Below, piece by piece: positions 1 through 8,750 of a DNA stretch of 64,000 nt. The stretch covers positions 84,090 through 148,089 of the forward strand of contig POSG01000007.1 in NCBI GenBank assembly GCA_003314535.1, written 5' to 3'. The notes beneath the pieces were generated by a model. It saw nothing but the letters and a program-made list of their open reading frames with translations, was not told the DNA's origin and searched no databases. This DNA is from Geobacter sp. Its GTDB lineage: Bacteria; Desulfobacterota; Desulfuromonadia; Geobacterales; Geobacteraceae. Position 1 is the first letter of the stretch. Each line of letters starts with the position of its first letter. A program made the position numbers and the translations under genes.

Positions 1-364
1 CGGCAAGATCCTGAAGCAAGGGGATGTCGCTCCGGTATCCCATCTGTGCGGCGACGGCCGACAGCACGCGCAGGAAGGGAAGAAACGACACCAGCTCCAA
101 AGGAGCGAGAATCGCCCCTTGGGGCCGGATCTTGCCCAGGAGAGGCGATATGTCCTCAAAGGTGGACAGTGGAAGCGGCGTTCCCTGTGCCGCAAGGGAG
201 CGAAGCTCCTCCACCATCCCGAAACGGCGCTCGATCTTGCCGATGTCCGCCAGGGGCGAAATGCCCCGTATGGCGTCGCGGGACGCGCCGCTGTGGCCGT
301 AGTCGGAGATCCTTCGCAGTATCCTGTCCAGTTCCAGTGTCCGAATAGCTTCTTTGATGATCAT
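1..364 (-). CDS. mutS2: MutS2 family protein, N-terminal part (runs off the window)
   Basis: Reading the minus strand from an ATG at 364 gives 121 residues with no stop before the window edge. The N-terminus (TLELDRILRRISDYGHSG, then ISPLADIGKIERRFGMVEEL) matches the MutS2 N-terminal core, which begins with a TLE..K/RIL..L..Y motif and IxPL. MutS2 proteins are DNA-binding ATPases with a C-terminal Smr nuclease domain, acting in recombination control or ribosome rescue; the ATPase and Smr parts lie outside this window. The start codon overlaps the stop of the upstream release-factor-like gene by four bases (ATGA), so translation is probably coupled. The assignment is from recognised sequence pattern only; the truncation is due to the window edge and is not biological. 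Confidence 0.85.
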   Translation of the reverse strand, partial: MIIKEAIRTLELDRILRRISDYGHSGASRDAIRGISPLADIGKIERRFGMVEELRSLAAQGTPLPLSTFEDISPLLGKIRPQGAILAPLELVSFLPFLRVLSAVAAQMGYRSDIPLLQDLA

Positions 365-741
365 TCCGCCTCTTTGCTCCCTGTCCCGTATTTCATCTTC
401 GCCCTTTTCCTCCTCTTTGCCTTTTGCCTTGCCGCGGCATTCCGCTCCCTGTCGCGGGCTGTCTCCCCGCCGCGAATCCCGGCCAACTTGTCCAGGAGCT
501 CGCGCCTGGCCAGGAACCTGTTCACCGACTGGCTCCGGTCCTTCATGCATTTGACTTCAAGCCCCGTGGGGATATGACGCAGGTGGACACAGGTGGAAGT
601 CTTGTTCACGTGCTGGCCGCCCGCTCCGGAAGAGCGGACGAATTTTTCGGCGAAATCCTCCTCCCGCACCCCGAGGGCCGCCATTCGCTCCCTCAGCCAC
701 CTGTTTTTCTCTTCGCTAACCGCAAATATCGGAACAGCCAT
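361..741 (-). CDS. Peptide chain release factor-like protein (GGQ domain)
   Basis: A 126-residue basic protein carrying the peptidyl-tRNA hydrolysis signature of class I release factors, GAGGQHVNK at residues 39-47, in the context VRSSGAGGQHVNKTST. It lacks the codon-recognition domains of RF1/RF2, so it belongs with the short GGQ proteins (ArfB/YaeJ- or PrfH-like) that release stalled ribosomes. The C-terminus is rich in Arg and Lys, which suits ribosome binding as in ArfB. I chose the ATG at 741 because a purine-rich GGGGGGCGGG lies just upstream and the family normally starts a few residues before EKNRWLRERMAAL; longer in-frame starts add an unrelated N-terminus. It overlaps mutS2 by four bases. 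The exact subfamily is uncertain. Confidence 0.85.
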   Translation of the reverse strand: MAVPIFAVSEEKNRWLRERMAALGVREEDFAEKFVRSSGAGGQHVNKTSTCVHLRHIPTGLEVKCMKDRSQSVNRFLARRELLDKLAGIRGGETARDRERNAAARQKAKRRKRAKMKYGTGSKEAE

Positions 742-857
742 CCCGCCCCCCGATTCTGCCCGGAAAGATAAAAAAGGGTGCCGCAAAAAGCTTGCGACAC
801 ATTCTGTCGCACACATCCGGTATGCTGATATCATGAACTGCTAAGGGAGGACTTCCC

Positions 858-1070
858 ATGGAACCATTGGTCATTTTCGGCGCGTTTCTGGTCATTTATT
901 GCGGATACCTCTGTGCCTTGGATTCCACGAGAGTGTGGAGAAGGCAGCTGGCGGCCGCCTCAATGAAACGGGAGCGGGCAAAAAAGCGGTCCAAATCGAT
1001 CCGTTACGTCAGGAACCCGCGCCATGATGCCCGTGTCGCGGTCGGCAGGACACTGCTGCAGCGGGGGTGA
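858..1070 (+). CDS. Small membrane protein, unknown
   Basis: A 70-residue protein preceded by a strong ribosome site (AAGGGAGG, seven bases before ATG). Residues 4-22 (LVIFGAFLVIYCGYLCAL) form one hydrophobic segment, followed by a strongly basic cytoplasmic-type tail (KRERAKKRSK and so on), predicting a single-span inner-membrane protein with the basic side in the cytoplasm. It stands alone, divergent from the release-factor gene. I do not recognise a family. The good ribosome site and the amphipathic layout argue that it is real. Confidence 0.6.
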   Translation: MEPLVIFGAFLVIYCGYLCALDSTRVWRRQLAAASMKRERAKKRSKSIRYVRNPRHDARVAVGRTLLQRG

Positions 1071-1151
1071 AGTCAGACGGAACTTTCCACTAGAAGAAGG
1101 TGATGTTCGCCGTTTATTAACCTAAAGACTTCTTGACCTGCCACAGCTTTT

Positions 1152-1261
1152 CCCCCCTCATCCGGCCCGTTGGGCCACCTTCTCCCTCAATGGAGAAGAT
1201 GTTGCCGTAGTGCCCTCGCCATCAAGGGAGAGGGCGGGCGCAGCCCGGGTGAGGGGGGCGG
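1152..1261. repeat. REP-like imperfect inverted repeat
   Basis: The left arm at 1152-1195 (CCCCCCTCATCCGGCCCG...TTCTCCCTCAATGG) is complementary, with several mismatches, to the right arm at 1212-1261 (CCATCAAGGGAGAGGGCG...GGTGAGGGGGGCG). This is the common proteobacterial intergenic palindrome type. It lies just past the 3' end of the AsmA-like gene and may end its transcripts. No gene is seen between 1071 and 1311. Confidence 0.7.
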
Positions 1262-1311
1262 ACAGTATTCTGTCCTTATTGTTAACTTCCTGCCCTTGTA
1301 TTCCTTCCCGC

Positions 1312-4300
1312 CTACTTGTTAATGATCACCTCTCCCGTATCCGTCACCAGCTTGGCCGGCAGGCTGAACAGGCGCTTGAATATGTTGAAGACCCCCTTGG
1401 CCAGGGATGTGACGGTGACAGGAGTGACCGTTGGGTTGTCCAGGCTCCCCTTGGCGGTGAAATAGGCGGTGATCAGGCTCTTGTTCTTGCCGGTAAGCAC
1501 CCATCCCACGATGGGGATCCGGCTGACCACCTTGTCGACGGTCTGAAGCGGCTTTACGCCTATGGTGGCATTCACCCGCTCCTTCACCAAGTCGAAGTCG
1601 CCCACAATGGAAATATTCATGGCGTTGCTGTCGATGAACAGGTCATTGGTTGTCACAAGCCCGTCCCTGAAGGAAAAGGTCGCATTTATCTGGTTGTAGG
1701 GCATGCCCCCCGAAACCATGTCGGGAAGCCTGAACTTGAACAACTGGGAAACATTCAACACGGAAAACAGCTTGGAAAGAAGCGCAAATTTCCTCAGGCT
1801 CCCTTTTTCGCAATGAAGCTTCACGTTCCCCAGTGATGAAGCCTTGATGTCCGCGAGAGAATCACCCTTTGCTGTCAGTTCTCCCTCCAGCGACATGGTT
1901 CCGGTCAGCTCCCTCCCCGTATCCAGCATCTGTAGAAAATGTGCAGCCGAAATATTCCGTGCATTGAAAGTAGCCTGGTAACGTGGGCCTCCTGCAGTGC
2001 CGAAATCGATCCTCCCCTTGCCGTTGAACGACCCTCCCAGCAAGGCGCATTCGGTACCCTCCAGGTAAAGGATCTTCTGTTCCAGATGAACCGTGCTCCT
2101 GAGTTTCCTGAATTCGACCCGGTTGAACTTTCCAGCCTCGGCGGTCACCATTGCATTGAGCGAAAGCCGGCCCGGCTCCTTCGGCCCCTCCTTGTTTCCT
2201 TCCAATGCGGCAAGGAGAGCGATGTCATCCATGTCGAGATAGCTTGCGTCAAGCACGAGGTCGGCCTTGGGGTTACGGAGATCATGCACCGTTCCGCTGA
2301 GACGCATTGTTGACCTGTTGACCTGGAAAGCAAGATTCTTGACGGCAAGGATGTCATTGCCAAAGGATATCGAGCCATGCACTTTTTGCGCGATTACCGG
2401 TTTTTCTCCCGAATGCAGCCCCACGTCCGCAAGGTCAAGGAAAGGTGAAGATATAACCAGGTTGAAAGCGGGGGAAGTAAATCCGGTCATGGCGCCGTTG
2501 CCACTTATGTTGGAATTCCCCAGCCTGGCCGTGAAATGTGAGGCTTTCATGGTGTCGCCGTGGAAAACGAAGTTCCCGTTTATTCCGGTCACGGACTTGA
2601 CAAATTTGCGCGGTTTGAAGGAAGCCCCCGACAGGGCCAGTTCGCCGGTCAAGGCAAAATCTCCGGCCGGTTTCCTGGCCCCTTTGAGATTGATGCGCGC
2701 CGTGCCGGATGGCTGGCATCCTGCAATCTTCGGGAATCCGGGCGCAACCGCCTGAATCGGGAACTCATTCGTCAGTATGCTGAACTGGGGCGAATCTTTC
2801 CTGGCCGGAAAATGGTCGACAGCGCCGGCCAGCGAAAGGGGCCCCATGTCGTAACGGAACAGGGGAACCCGGGCTCCTTCTTTGTTGAGGAATGACTGGA
2901 ACGACAGTCTCGCTGTCCGTCCGGCGGTTTTTGCGATCATGTCGCGCCATCTGAAGGATGTCGCCGACAGGTCCCATTTCCCCGAAAGCGAATACCCCGA
3001 AGTCTTGCCGCTCCCCTGGAGGGAAAGGATCGAATCGCCCGAAAAAGCGAATTGCCCGTTCTTTTGTTGCCTCAGGAGCCAGGCCACCTCAGGCGGCCGG
3101 GGCTTCATGTTCATGGCAAAGGGGTAACTGCACGGGGTGGTCAGGGGATAATCGGTGATCCGCCCTTCCAGGGCAAAGGGAGAAGCGCCGAAGTTGGCAC
3201 GCATCCCCGAAAGGATGAAGTCTTTCCCCCGCATCTCCAGGTTGCCCTTGATGTCGTTGAATGCGGGCACGCCAGGGCCGTAGCTCAGCAGGCCCTTCTC
3301 CACCGTGCCCTTGATGAAGAGCACGTTATAGTTCGTGCCCTTTTCCATGTGGGCGATCTGGCTTACCCTTCCAGACAGGGTCCCCTTTTGAAGCCGGTAA
3401 AGCCCACCCTTGATATGTTGCTCGATATACTCCGAAGCATCCTTGGCAATTACCCCGTAGGGAATATACTGGCCGAAATCCTCCAAGCGGAAGGTGGACG
3501 TGGTCGCCTTGGCGTCGATGTAAAGATCCTTGCTCTTCAAATCCCGCAGGGCACAACTCCCTTTTACATCGAGCCCGTCAACATTCAGCTGCAGGGACTT
3601 GACGTCAAGGTCTTTCTCCGTCAGTTCCATGGTGTAGGAAAGCATGATTCTTTTCGGGTTCAGCACCGCGTGAAAAACCTGGGGATAGTCGAAACGCACC
3701 CCTTGCGCCCTGACCTTGCCCTTGGAGGTGAATTGGGCGAGTTTCCCCTTTAAGTTTGCGTCCACCTGGAACAGGCCGTCCACTTTCCTAAACGGCACAA
3801 ACGGCCGGTAGTAGTCCCAGAAATGGCCGCCGTCAAGATTGTCAACCTCGACCTTCCCGGAAAAAAATGTGTCCGTCAGCGGCTTTCCCTTGTCTGCCGG
3901 CGTCACCGTCCCGCTGATCCTGATTTCACCTCGCCGGTTCCCCTGTATCAGGTTGGCGGCTAGTTTCAGATGGGATTTCTTCCCCCAGAAAAGATGGGTC
4001 ATGGAAAGGTCGATCCCGTCCAGGGCCGTCACCACGTCACCCGGGCCGACGGAACGGTCGACGAAGCTGAGAGCCCCCCCTTTCACCTTGAATCCCCGGA
4101 TCTGCAGGGACATACCCTTCCCTGCCTCCCCCAGCAGGTCGGCAATGCTGAGCACGCCGGCGGAATTGCGGACGACGGTGGCCGCAGGCCGGTCAAGCTC
4201 CACTCCCTTTATGACCAGACGCTTTTCCAGAAGCGGCAGGAGGGCCACCCTGAAGGTAAGGCGGTCCGCTTTCAGGAAAGGACGGGATGCATCCCTGTCC

Positions 4301-4542
4301 ATGATTTCGATCCTGTTGAAGGTGAAGGAAGGCGCCGGTTTGAAGGCAAATGATCCTTTCTCGTATATGACGCGCCGGTGCAATCCCGCCTGAAGCGAAT
4401 CCAGGATGCCTGCCCGGTAATTCTCCAGGTCAAGGGCATAACGGACGAAGAAAAATCCCCCTCCCAAAAGCAGGAGCAGAAGCGCTGCAAGACACAACAA
4501 CAGCAGCCGCATCCGGCCTTTTTTCCCTTTGTTCTTTTCCAT
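1312..4542 (-). CDS. AsmA-like / YhdP-type envelope protein
   Basis: A 1076-residue protein. After a lysine-rich N-terminus (MEKNKGKKGRMR) comes one transmembrane anchor (about residues 12-34, LLLLCLAALLLLLLGG), then a very long periplasmic region rich in alternating hydrophobic beta-strand patterns. The C-terminal part (SGNGAMTGF, LEGELTAKGDSLADIKASSLGNV, TIGVKPLQTVDKVVSRIPIV, LTGKNKSLITAYFTAKGSL) is typical of the AsmA/DUF3971 family, now thought to form bridge-like channels that move phospholipids to the outer membrane. I chose the ATG at 4542, since the in-frame extension upstream does not look like a signal peptide. It is divergent from the LUD gene. The family is clear; the specific function is inferred. 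Confidence 0.85.
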   Translation of the reverse strand: MEKNKGKKGRMRLLLLCLAALLLLLLGGGFFFVRYALDLENYRAGILDSLQAGLHRRVIYEKGSFAFKPAPSFTFNRIEIMDRDASRPFLKADRLTFRVALLPLLEKRLVIKGVELDRPAATVVRNSAGVLSIADLLGEAGKGMSLQIRGFKVKGGALSFVDRSVGPGDVVTALDGIDLSMTHLFWGKKSHLKLAANLIQGNRRGEIRISGTVTPADKGKPLTDTFFSGKVEVDNLDGGHFWDYYRPFVPFRKVDGLFQVDANLKGKLAQFTSKGKVRAQGVRFDYPQVFHAVLNPKRIMLSYTMELTEKDLDVKSLQLNVDGLDVKGSCALRDLKSKDLYIDAKATTSTFRLEDFGQYIPYGVIAKDASEYIEQHIKGGLYRLQKGTLSGRVSQIAHMEKGTNYNVLFIKGTVEKGLLSYGPGVPAFNDIKGNLEMRGKDFILSGMRANFGASPFALEGRITDYPLTTPCSYPFAMNMKPRPPEVAWLLRQQKNGQFAFSGDSILSLQGSGKTSGYSLSGKWDLSATSFRWRDMIAKTAGRTARLSFQSFLNKEGARVPLFRYDMGPLSLAGAVDHFPARKDSPQFSILTNEFPIQAVAPGFPKIAGCQPSGTARINLKGARKPAGDFALTGELALSGASFKPRKFVKSVTGINGNFVFHGDTMKASHFTARLGNSNISGNGAMTGFTSPAFNLVISSPFLDLADVGLHSGEKPVIAQKVHGSISFGNDILAVKNLAFQVNRSTMRLSGTVHDLRNPKADLVLDASYLDMDDIALLAALEGNKEGPKEPGRLSLNAMVTAEAGKFNRVEFRKLRSTVHLEQKILYLEGTECALLGGSFNGKGRIDFGTAGGPRYQATFNARNISAAHFLQMLDTGRELTGTMSLEGELTAKGDSLADIKASSLGNVKLHCEKGSLRKFALLSKLFSVLNVSQLFKFRLPDMVSGGMPYNQINATFSFRDGLVTTNDLFIDSNAMNISIVGDFDLVKERVNATIGVKPLQTVDKVVSRIPIVGWVLTGKNKSLITAYFTAKGSLDNPTVTPVTVTSLAKGVFNIFKRLFSLPAKLVTDTGEVIINK

Positions 4543-4739
4543 GGAGGTTCTGTTCTCTTTCAATTGGGGCAGTATAGTCCAAGATTGGCAAAAAACTGGC
4601 AAATCGGCGTAAGTATACTATCGTGCGAATGCTGCCGCAAGGTTTACCTGGCCAGCAGCGGATGCCCAGCCAGAGTGGCGCGCTTCCATGAGGCACGAAG
4701 ATGTGGTATAAGTTACGAAAAAAATCCGCGAGGTGGGAA

Positions 4740-5393
4740 ATGTCCGTGACCAAGAACCTGGTGAATTGGGCCAATGAACGGAAATGCCGGACGGCAGTGG
4801 CAGCACTGGAGAAGAACGGCTTTACCGCTTTCTACCTTCAATCAGCCGCAGAAGCTGCCGACTACATCCTTGCGGAGGCGGAAGATGCGCAAACCGTCGG
4901 TTTCGGCGGTTCCATGAGCGTCGCCGACCTCCAGCTGGGACCGCGGCTGCTCGAAAAGGGCAAGGAGCTCCTGAACCACGGCGCTCCGGGCCTCTCGTTC
5001 GAGGAAAGGCTGGAGATCATGCGCCGCCAGCTGAACTGCGACCTGTTCCTCTCCGGGAGCAACGCCCTGACCCTGTCCGGCTGCCTGGTGAATATCGACG
5101 CCATCGGCAACCGGGTCGGTTCCATGTTCTTCGGCCCGAAAAAAGTAATCGTGGTGGTGGGCCGGAACAAGCTGGTGGACGGCAGCACCCAGGATGCGAT
5201 CAACAGGGTTAAAAACTGGGCTTCGCCGCCCAACGCCAGGCGGCTGAACTACAAGACTCCCTGCGCCGAGACCGGCTTCTGCAGCGACTGCGGCTCGCCG
5301 GAACGGATCTGCCGGGTTACCGTCGTGCTGGAGCGGAAGCCCAGGTACACCGATGTTCGGGTGCTGGTGGTCAACGAGGAGATGGGGCTCTGA
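4740..5393 (+). CDS. LUD domain protein (LutC/DUF162-like)
   Basis: A 217-residue protein of the LUD family (lactate utilisation, DUF162). Visible family features are VGFGGSMSVADL near residue 56, the central NIDAIGNRVGSMFFGPKKVIVVVG, NKLVDGSTQDAINRVKNWASP, and a C-terminal cysteine set (CAETGFCSDCGSPERIC) that could bind a metal or cluster. Relatives act in lactate or other organic-acid oxidation, but stand-alone copies like this one have no proven role. The start at 4740 is supported by GAGGTGGGAA upstream; an earlier in-frame ATG at 4701 has no ribosome site. comF follows after only four bases, so the two probably share an mRNA. Confidence 0.85.
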   Translation: MSVTKNLVNWANERKCRTAVAALEKNGFTAFYLQSAAEAADYILAEAEDAQTVGFGGSMSVADLQLGPRLLEKGKELLNHGAPGLSFEERLEIMRRQLNCDLFLSGSNALTLSGCLVNIDAIGNRVGSMFFGPKKVIVVVGRNKLVDGSTQDAINRVKNWASPPNARRLNYKTPCAETGFCSDCGSPERICRVTVVLERKPRYTDVRVLVVNEEMGL

Positions 5394-5397
5394 ACCG

Positions 5398-6117
5398 TTG
5401 CTGCTCAAGGCGCTCCTGGACATAATCTTTCCGCCGCTCTGCCATTGCTGCAAAGCTTTCATCCCAGGGCATGCGGTTATTCACATCTGCCCCGATTGCC
5501 GGGAGAAAATCCGTGCCGTCACCTCTCCGCTGTGCCCGGTCTGCGGACTGCCCCATGCCAGGGAAGGCGGAATCGACCACCTGTGCGGCACATGCCTGGC
5601 CGAACCACGTCCATTCGCAAGGGCACGGGCAGCCGTCGGATTCGACGGACCGGTGCAGGAACTCGTCCACCGCCTCAAATACGGGAAGCAGGCTCACCTG
5701 TCCCGCCCGCTGGCTCTTCTCGCGTGCCGTATTCTGGAAAGTTTCAGGGCTGATGCCGCTGCGGACCTGATCGTGCCAGTTCCGCTCCACGACCGGCGCC
5801 TGAAAGTGCGCGGCTTCAACCAGTCCCAGCTGCTCGGTGCCGTAGTGGCAAAGGAGTGGGGAATGCCCCTTTCCGTGGACAATCTCCGCCGTCTGCGCTG
5901 GACCGAACCCCAGACCGGCCTTGCTGCCGCCGAACGGGAACGGAACGTGCGGGGCGCATTCGGGGTCGCCCGCCCGGAACTCTTTGACGGCAGGCGGCTC
6001 CTGCTGGTGGACGATGTCTTCACAACCGGCAGCACGGTCACGGAATGCGCAAGGGCCCTGAAACGGGCCGGCGCCCGCGAAGTCTCAGTCCTGACCGTGG
6101 CACGGGCGTTGTCGTGA
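5398..6117 (+). CDS. comF: ComF family phosphoribosyltransferase-like protein
   Basis: A 239-residue ComF/GntX type protein. The N-terminus carries zinc-ribbon cysteines (CHCC, CPDC, CPVCG, CGTC) and the C-terminal half is a type I phosphoribosyltransferase fold with the PRPP-binding loop LLVDDVFTTGSTVTEC. Further family signatures are VPVPLHDRRLKVRGFNQS and RLRWTEPQTGL. ComF is linked to DNA uptake in competent species, and homologues are also widespread in non-competent ones. No ATG fits: the first plausible start after the LUD stop is TTG at 5398, five bases past that stop, giving MLLKALLDIIFPPLCHCC, with GGAG/GGGG upstream; an in-frame ATG at 5353 lies inside the LUD gene. The stop lies back to back with the stop of the convergent helicase gene. 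Confidence 0.88.
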   Translation: MLLKALLDIIFPPLCHCCKAFIPGHAVIHICPDCREKIRAVTSPLCPVCGLPHAREGGIDHLCGTCLAEPRPFARARAAVGFDGPVQELVHRLKYGKQAHLSRPLALLACRILESFRADAAADLIVPVPLHDRRLKVRGFNQSQLLGAVVAKEWGMPLSVDNLRRLRWTEPQTGLAAAERERNVRGAFGVARPELFDGRRLLLVDDVFTTGSTVTECARALKRAGAREVSVLTVARALS

Positions 6118-6119
6118 AA

Positions 6120-8675
6120 TCAGTGCGATGGCGCAGATTCACCGGTTTCGCAGAATTCTCCCAACTCCTTGAAAAACTTTTCCATCCCACTCAGCACCGT
6201 CACGCCCGTCCCCCTTGTGACCGTAGCCGTCGGCAATGAATCGAGAAAAATCCTGCCGTAGTTCCTGGAAAGCACCCGCCTGTCGAAGATCATGACGGCG
6301 CCCCTGTCGTCCCGGCTCCGAATGAGCCGGCCGAAACCCTGCTTGAACTTTATCACCGCCTGGGGAACCGTGTACTCCATGAACGGATCCCCGCCAGTGA
6401 AGGAAATGTGCTCGGCCCTGGCCTCCAGGATCGGTTCCGTGGGCACGCGGAACGGCAGGCGGGTGATCACCACCAGCTCCAGCGCCCTGCCCTGGACATC
6501 AACCCCCTCCCAGAAAGAATCGGTGCCGAACAGCACGGCATTGCGCTCCTTCCTGAACCGGCTGAGCAGCAGGTGGCGGTTGATCTCGCCCTGGCGCATC
6601 GGCGTCAGCCCTGCCTTTTCCAGGGGCTCACGGAGCCACGAATAAACCCGCGTCAGGAGATCGTAGGAAGTGAAGAGCACAAAGGCCCTTCCCTCTGAGA
6701 TGATCAGGCACTGCAGCAGGCGCTCCCTGAGCGCTGACGCGAATTCCCGATCAGTGGGCTCCGGCATGTCGTCGGGAATGCCGATGAAAGTCTGGCGCTC
6801 ATAGTCGAAGGGCGAAGCAAGGAGGAGTTCCGTTACCCTGGACCGGTCAATGAGATCTATGCCGGTCCTCCTTTCCAGGTAATCGAACCGTCCGCCGACC
6901 GCCAGCGTGGCAGACGTCAACACAACAGTCCTGAACTTGTCCAGGATGACGGACTTGATGGAATCCGCCACCTCGATCGGCGAGGAGCAAAGTCTTACCG
7001 TCATTCCCCCTTTGCCGCCGTTCCTTGCCTCGAACCAGTGGCAGACCTGCTCATCCCGCGCCAGGAACAGCCCCAGGTCGTGCACGATACCCTCCAGCCT
7101 GCACCTGATGCCGCGCAAATCGATCAGGCTTCCGGAAAGCTTTGCGAGAACCGGCTCGGGAAGCTGCTCACAGGCGCGGAAAAAGGACTTCAGGCAGGAA
7201 ACATACTCCGTCAGCTCCCTTATGAGGCCTTGGACGGCCTGTTCGGTCTCCTTCCAGAATCCTTCCCCGTAGAGCGCGCCGGTAACCCTGAGCTTGTGCT
7301 CACCCCTGCTGTCGATGCCGCACTTGAGGTAGGAAAGCAGGGCAAGGCCGATGGAATCCAGCACCGACGTGACCCTGTCCGCCAGTGATGCCCGGCCCGG
7401 AAGAAGGCTGTTTTCCAGTATTCCCGTAATTTCCAGGTACAATGCCTCCAATTCTTCGGGCATGTCCCTGGAAATCCGCGCGGACAGCTGGGGCAGGATG
7501 CCCCGTTGCGGTTTCCTCGGGTGCTGGAGCCTGCCGAGCACCTGGAGGAGCACCTGGCGGGAGATTCGGGAGGAAAAGAAGCTGGTGGCCACATCCTCCA
7601 CATGGTGGCCTTCATCGAAGATCAGCCGGGTAAAGGGCGGCAGGACGGCAGATGAATCGTAGCCGGTTTCGCTGCGCAGCGCCACGTCGGCCAGGAGAAG
7701 CGCATGGTTGACCACAAGGATGTCGGCGCCGGCAGCCTCGCGACGGGCGGTGTAGAAAAAACACTTCCCGTAATTGGAGCACTTTGCCCGGCCGCACTGG
7801 TCGGCTTCGCAGCAGACTTCGTCCCAGATCTCACCGGTCGGAATGAAGCTCAGGTCGTTCCTGCACCCTTCAGCGGTCTTTTTACTCCATTCCAGGAGGG
7901 CGTCCAGTTCGCCGGCTTTCCCGTCGTCCCTGAAAAGTGAAGGCTCCTTCTCCACCGCGGCCAGCTTGCGCAGGCACAGGTAGTTGGACCGGCCCTTCAC
8001 CAGCACCGCTCTGAAAGCAAGGTTCCCCTTTTGCTGGAGAAAGGGGATGTCCTTCCTGATAAGCTGCTCCTGAAGATTGATCGTATTGGTCGAGATGACG
8101 ATCCGCTCACGGTTGCGGATCGCCCACAAAGCAGCGGGGAGCAGGTACGCCAGGGACTTGCCGGTGCCGGTGCCGGCCTCTATGACGGCAACCCTCTCGC
8201 CGTTGAACGCTTCGGCCACGGCAAAAGCCATGCGGGTCTGCTCTTCCCGGAATTCGTATCCTTCCAGGCTCCCGGACAGGACGCCGCCCGGAGCAAAGAA
8301 CTGTTCGATCTCCGGGCAGGAGAGATGTTCGACGGTTCTGCGGGTAAAGGCGCTCACCGCCTGGTAGCAGCGTTCAGCACCGTTATCAACGATGTAGAAG
8401 CCCACGCCCTGGTTGCCGAGGATCGAGGCAATCTCCAGGTCGGCGTTCGAGGGTGTAAGATCGCCGGAGGGATGATTGTGGATGACCACATCACCAAAGG
8501 ATGTGGCGATCATTATGGCGGCGACTGCGTCCCTGCTCCCCCTGGCAAGGGGCTCAGCTTCCACCACGACACCGTTTTCATCGGTGCGTCCGAGGAAAAA
8601 GACTTCGTTGCCGTTGGCGGCCCGGATCTCGTCCCGGATTCGCAGCAGCGCTTTTTCAGCGACAAGAGACTTCAT
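6120..8675 (-). CDS. DinG-family DNA helicase with N-terminal JAMM (RadC-like) domain
   Basis: An 851-residue fusion. Residues 1-110 form a RadC/JAB-type domain with the metal motif HNHPSGDLTPSNAD at 66-79. From about residue 140 it is an XPD/DinG superfamily 2 helicase: Walker A EAGTGTGKS (166-174), STNTINLQEQL, DEGHHVEDV (DEAH-like) and the C-terminal motif GFGRLIRSRDDRGAVMIFDRR. Cysteines at 234, 294, 299 and 305 have the spacing of the DinG 4Fe-4S cluster (two gaps of five and six), so a redox cluster is expected. DinG unwinds D-loops, R-loops and DNA-RNA hybrids. The gene ends three bases from comF on the opposite strand. What the JAMM domain adds is unknown. Confidence 0.92.
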   Translation of the reverse strand: MKSLVAEKALLRIRDEIRAANGNEVFFLGRTDENGVVVEAEPLARGSRDAVAAIMIATSFGDVVIHNHPSGDLTPSNADLEIASILGNQGVGFYIVDNGAERCYQAVSAFTRRTVEHLSCPEIEQFFAPGGVLSGSLEGYEFREEQTRMAFAVAEAFNGERVAVIEAGTGTGKSLAYLLPAALWAIRNRERIVISTNTINLQEQLIRKDIPFLQQKGNLAFRAVLVKGRSNYLCLRKLAAVEKEPSLFRDDGKAGELDALLEWSKKTAEGCRNDLSFIPTGEIWDEVCCEADQCGRAKCSNYGKCFFYTARREAAGADILVVNHALLLADVALRSETGYDSSAVLPPFTRLIFDEGHHVEDVATSFFSSRISRQVLLQVLGRLQHPRKPQRGILPQLSARISRDMPEELEALYLEITGILENSLLPGRASLADRVTSVLDSIGLALLSYLKCGIDSRGEHKLRVTGALYGEGFWKETEQAVQGLIRELTEYVSCLKSFFRACEQLPEPVLAKLSGSLIDLRGIRCRLEGIVHDLGLFLARDEQVCHWFEARNGGKGGMTVRLCSSPIEVADSIKSVILDKFRTVVLTSATLAVGGRFDYLERRTGIDLIDRSRVTELLLASPFDYERQTFIGIPDDMPEPTDREFASALRERLLQCLIISEGRAFVLFTSYDLLTRVYSWLREPLEKAGLTPMRQGEINRHLLLSRFRKERNAVLFGTDSFWEGVDVQGRALELVVITRLPFRVPTEPILEARAEHISFTGGDPFMEYTVPQAVIKFKQGFGRLIRSRDDRGAVMIFDRRVLSRNYGRIFLDSLPTATVTRGTGVTVLSGMEKFFKELGEFCETGESAPSH

Positions 8676-8731
8676 TGAAATGATGTATCACCCGGGAGAG
8701 AATTAATAGAAACTCAGAAAAGACACCTATA

Positions 8732-8750
8732 AGTTTCCGGATGGAAACTA
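8732..8750. repeat. Solo terminus of the 214-bp repeat family
   Basis: AGTTTCCGGATGGAAACTA is a near-palindrome identical in type to the ends of the 214-bp elements at 12001, 35599 and 38088. Only the terminus is present. It sits between the DUF116 and helicase genes and its last bases run into the DUF116 stop region. Confidence 0.6.
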
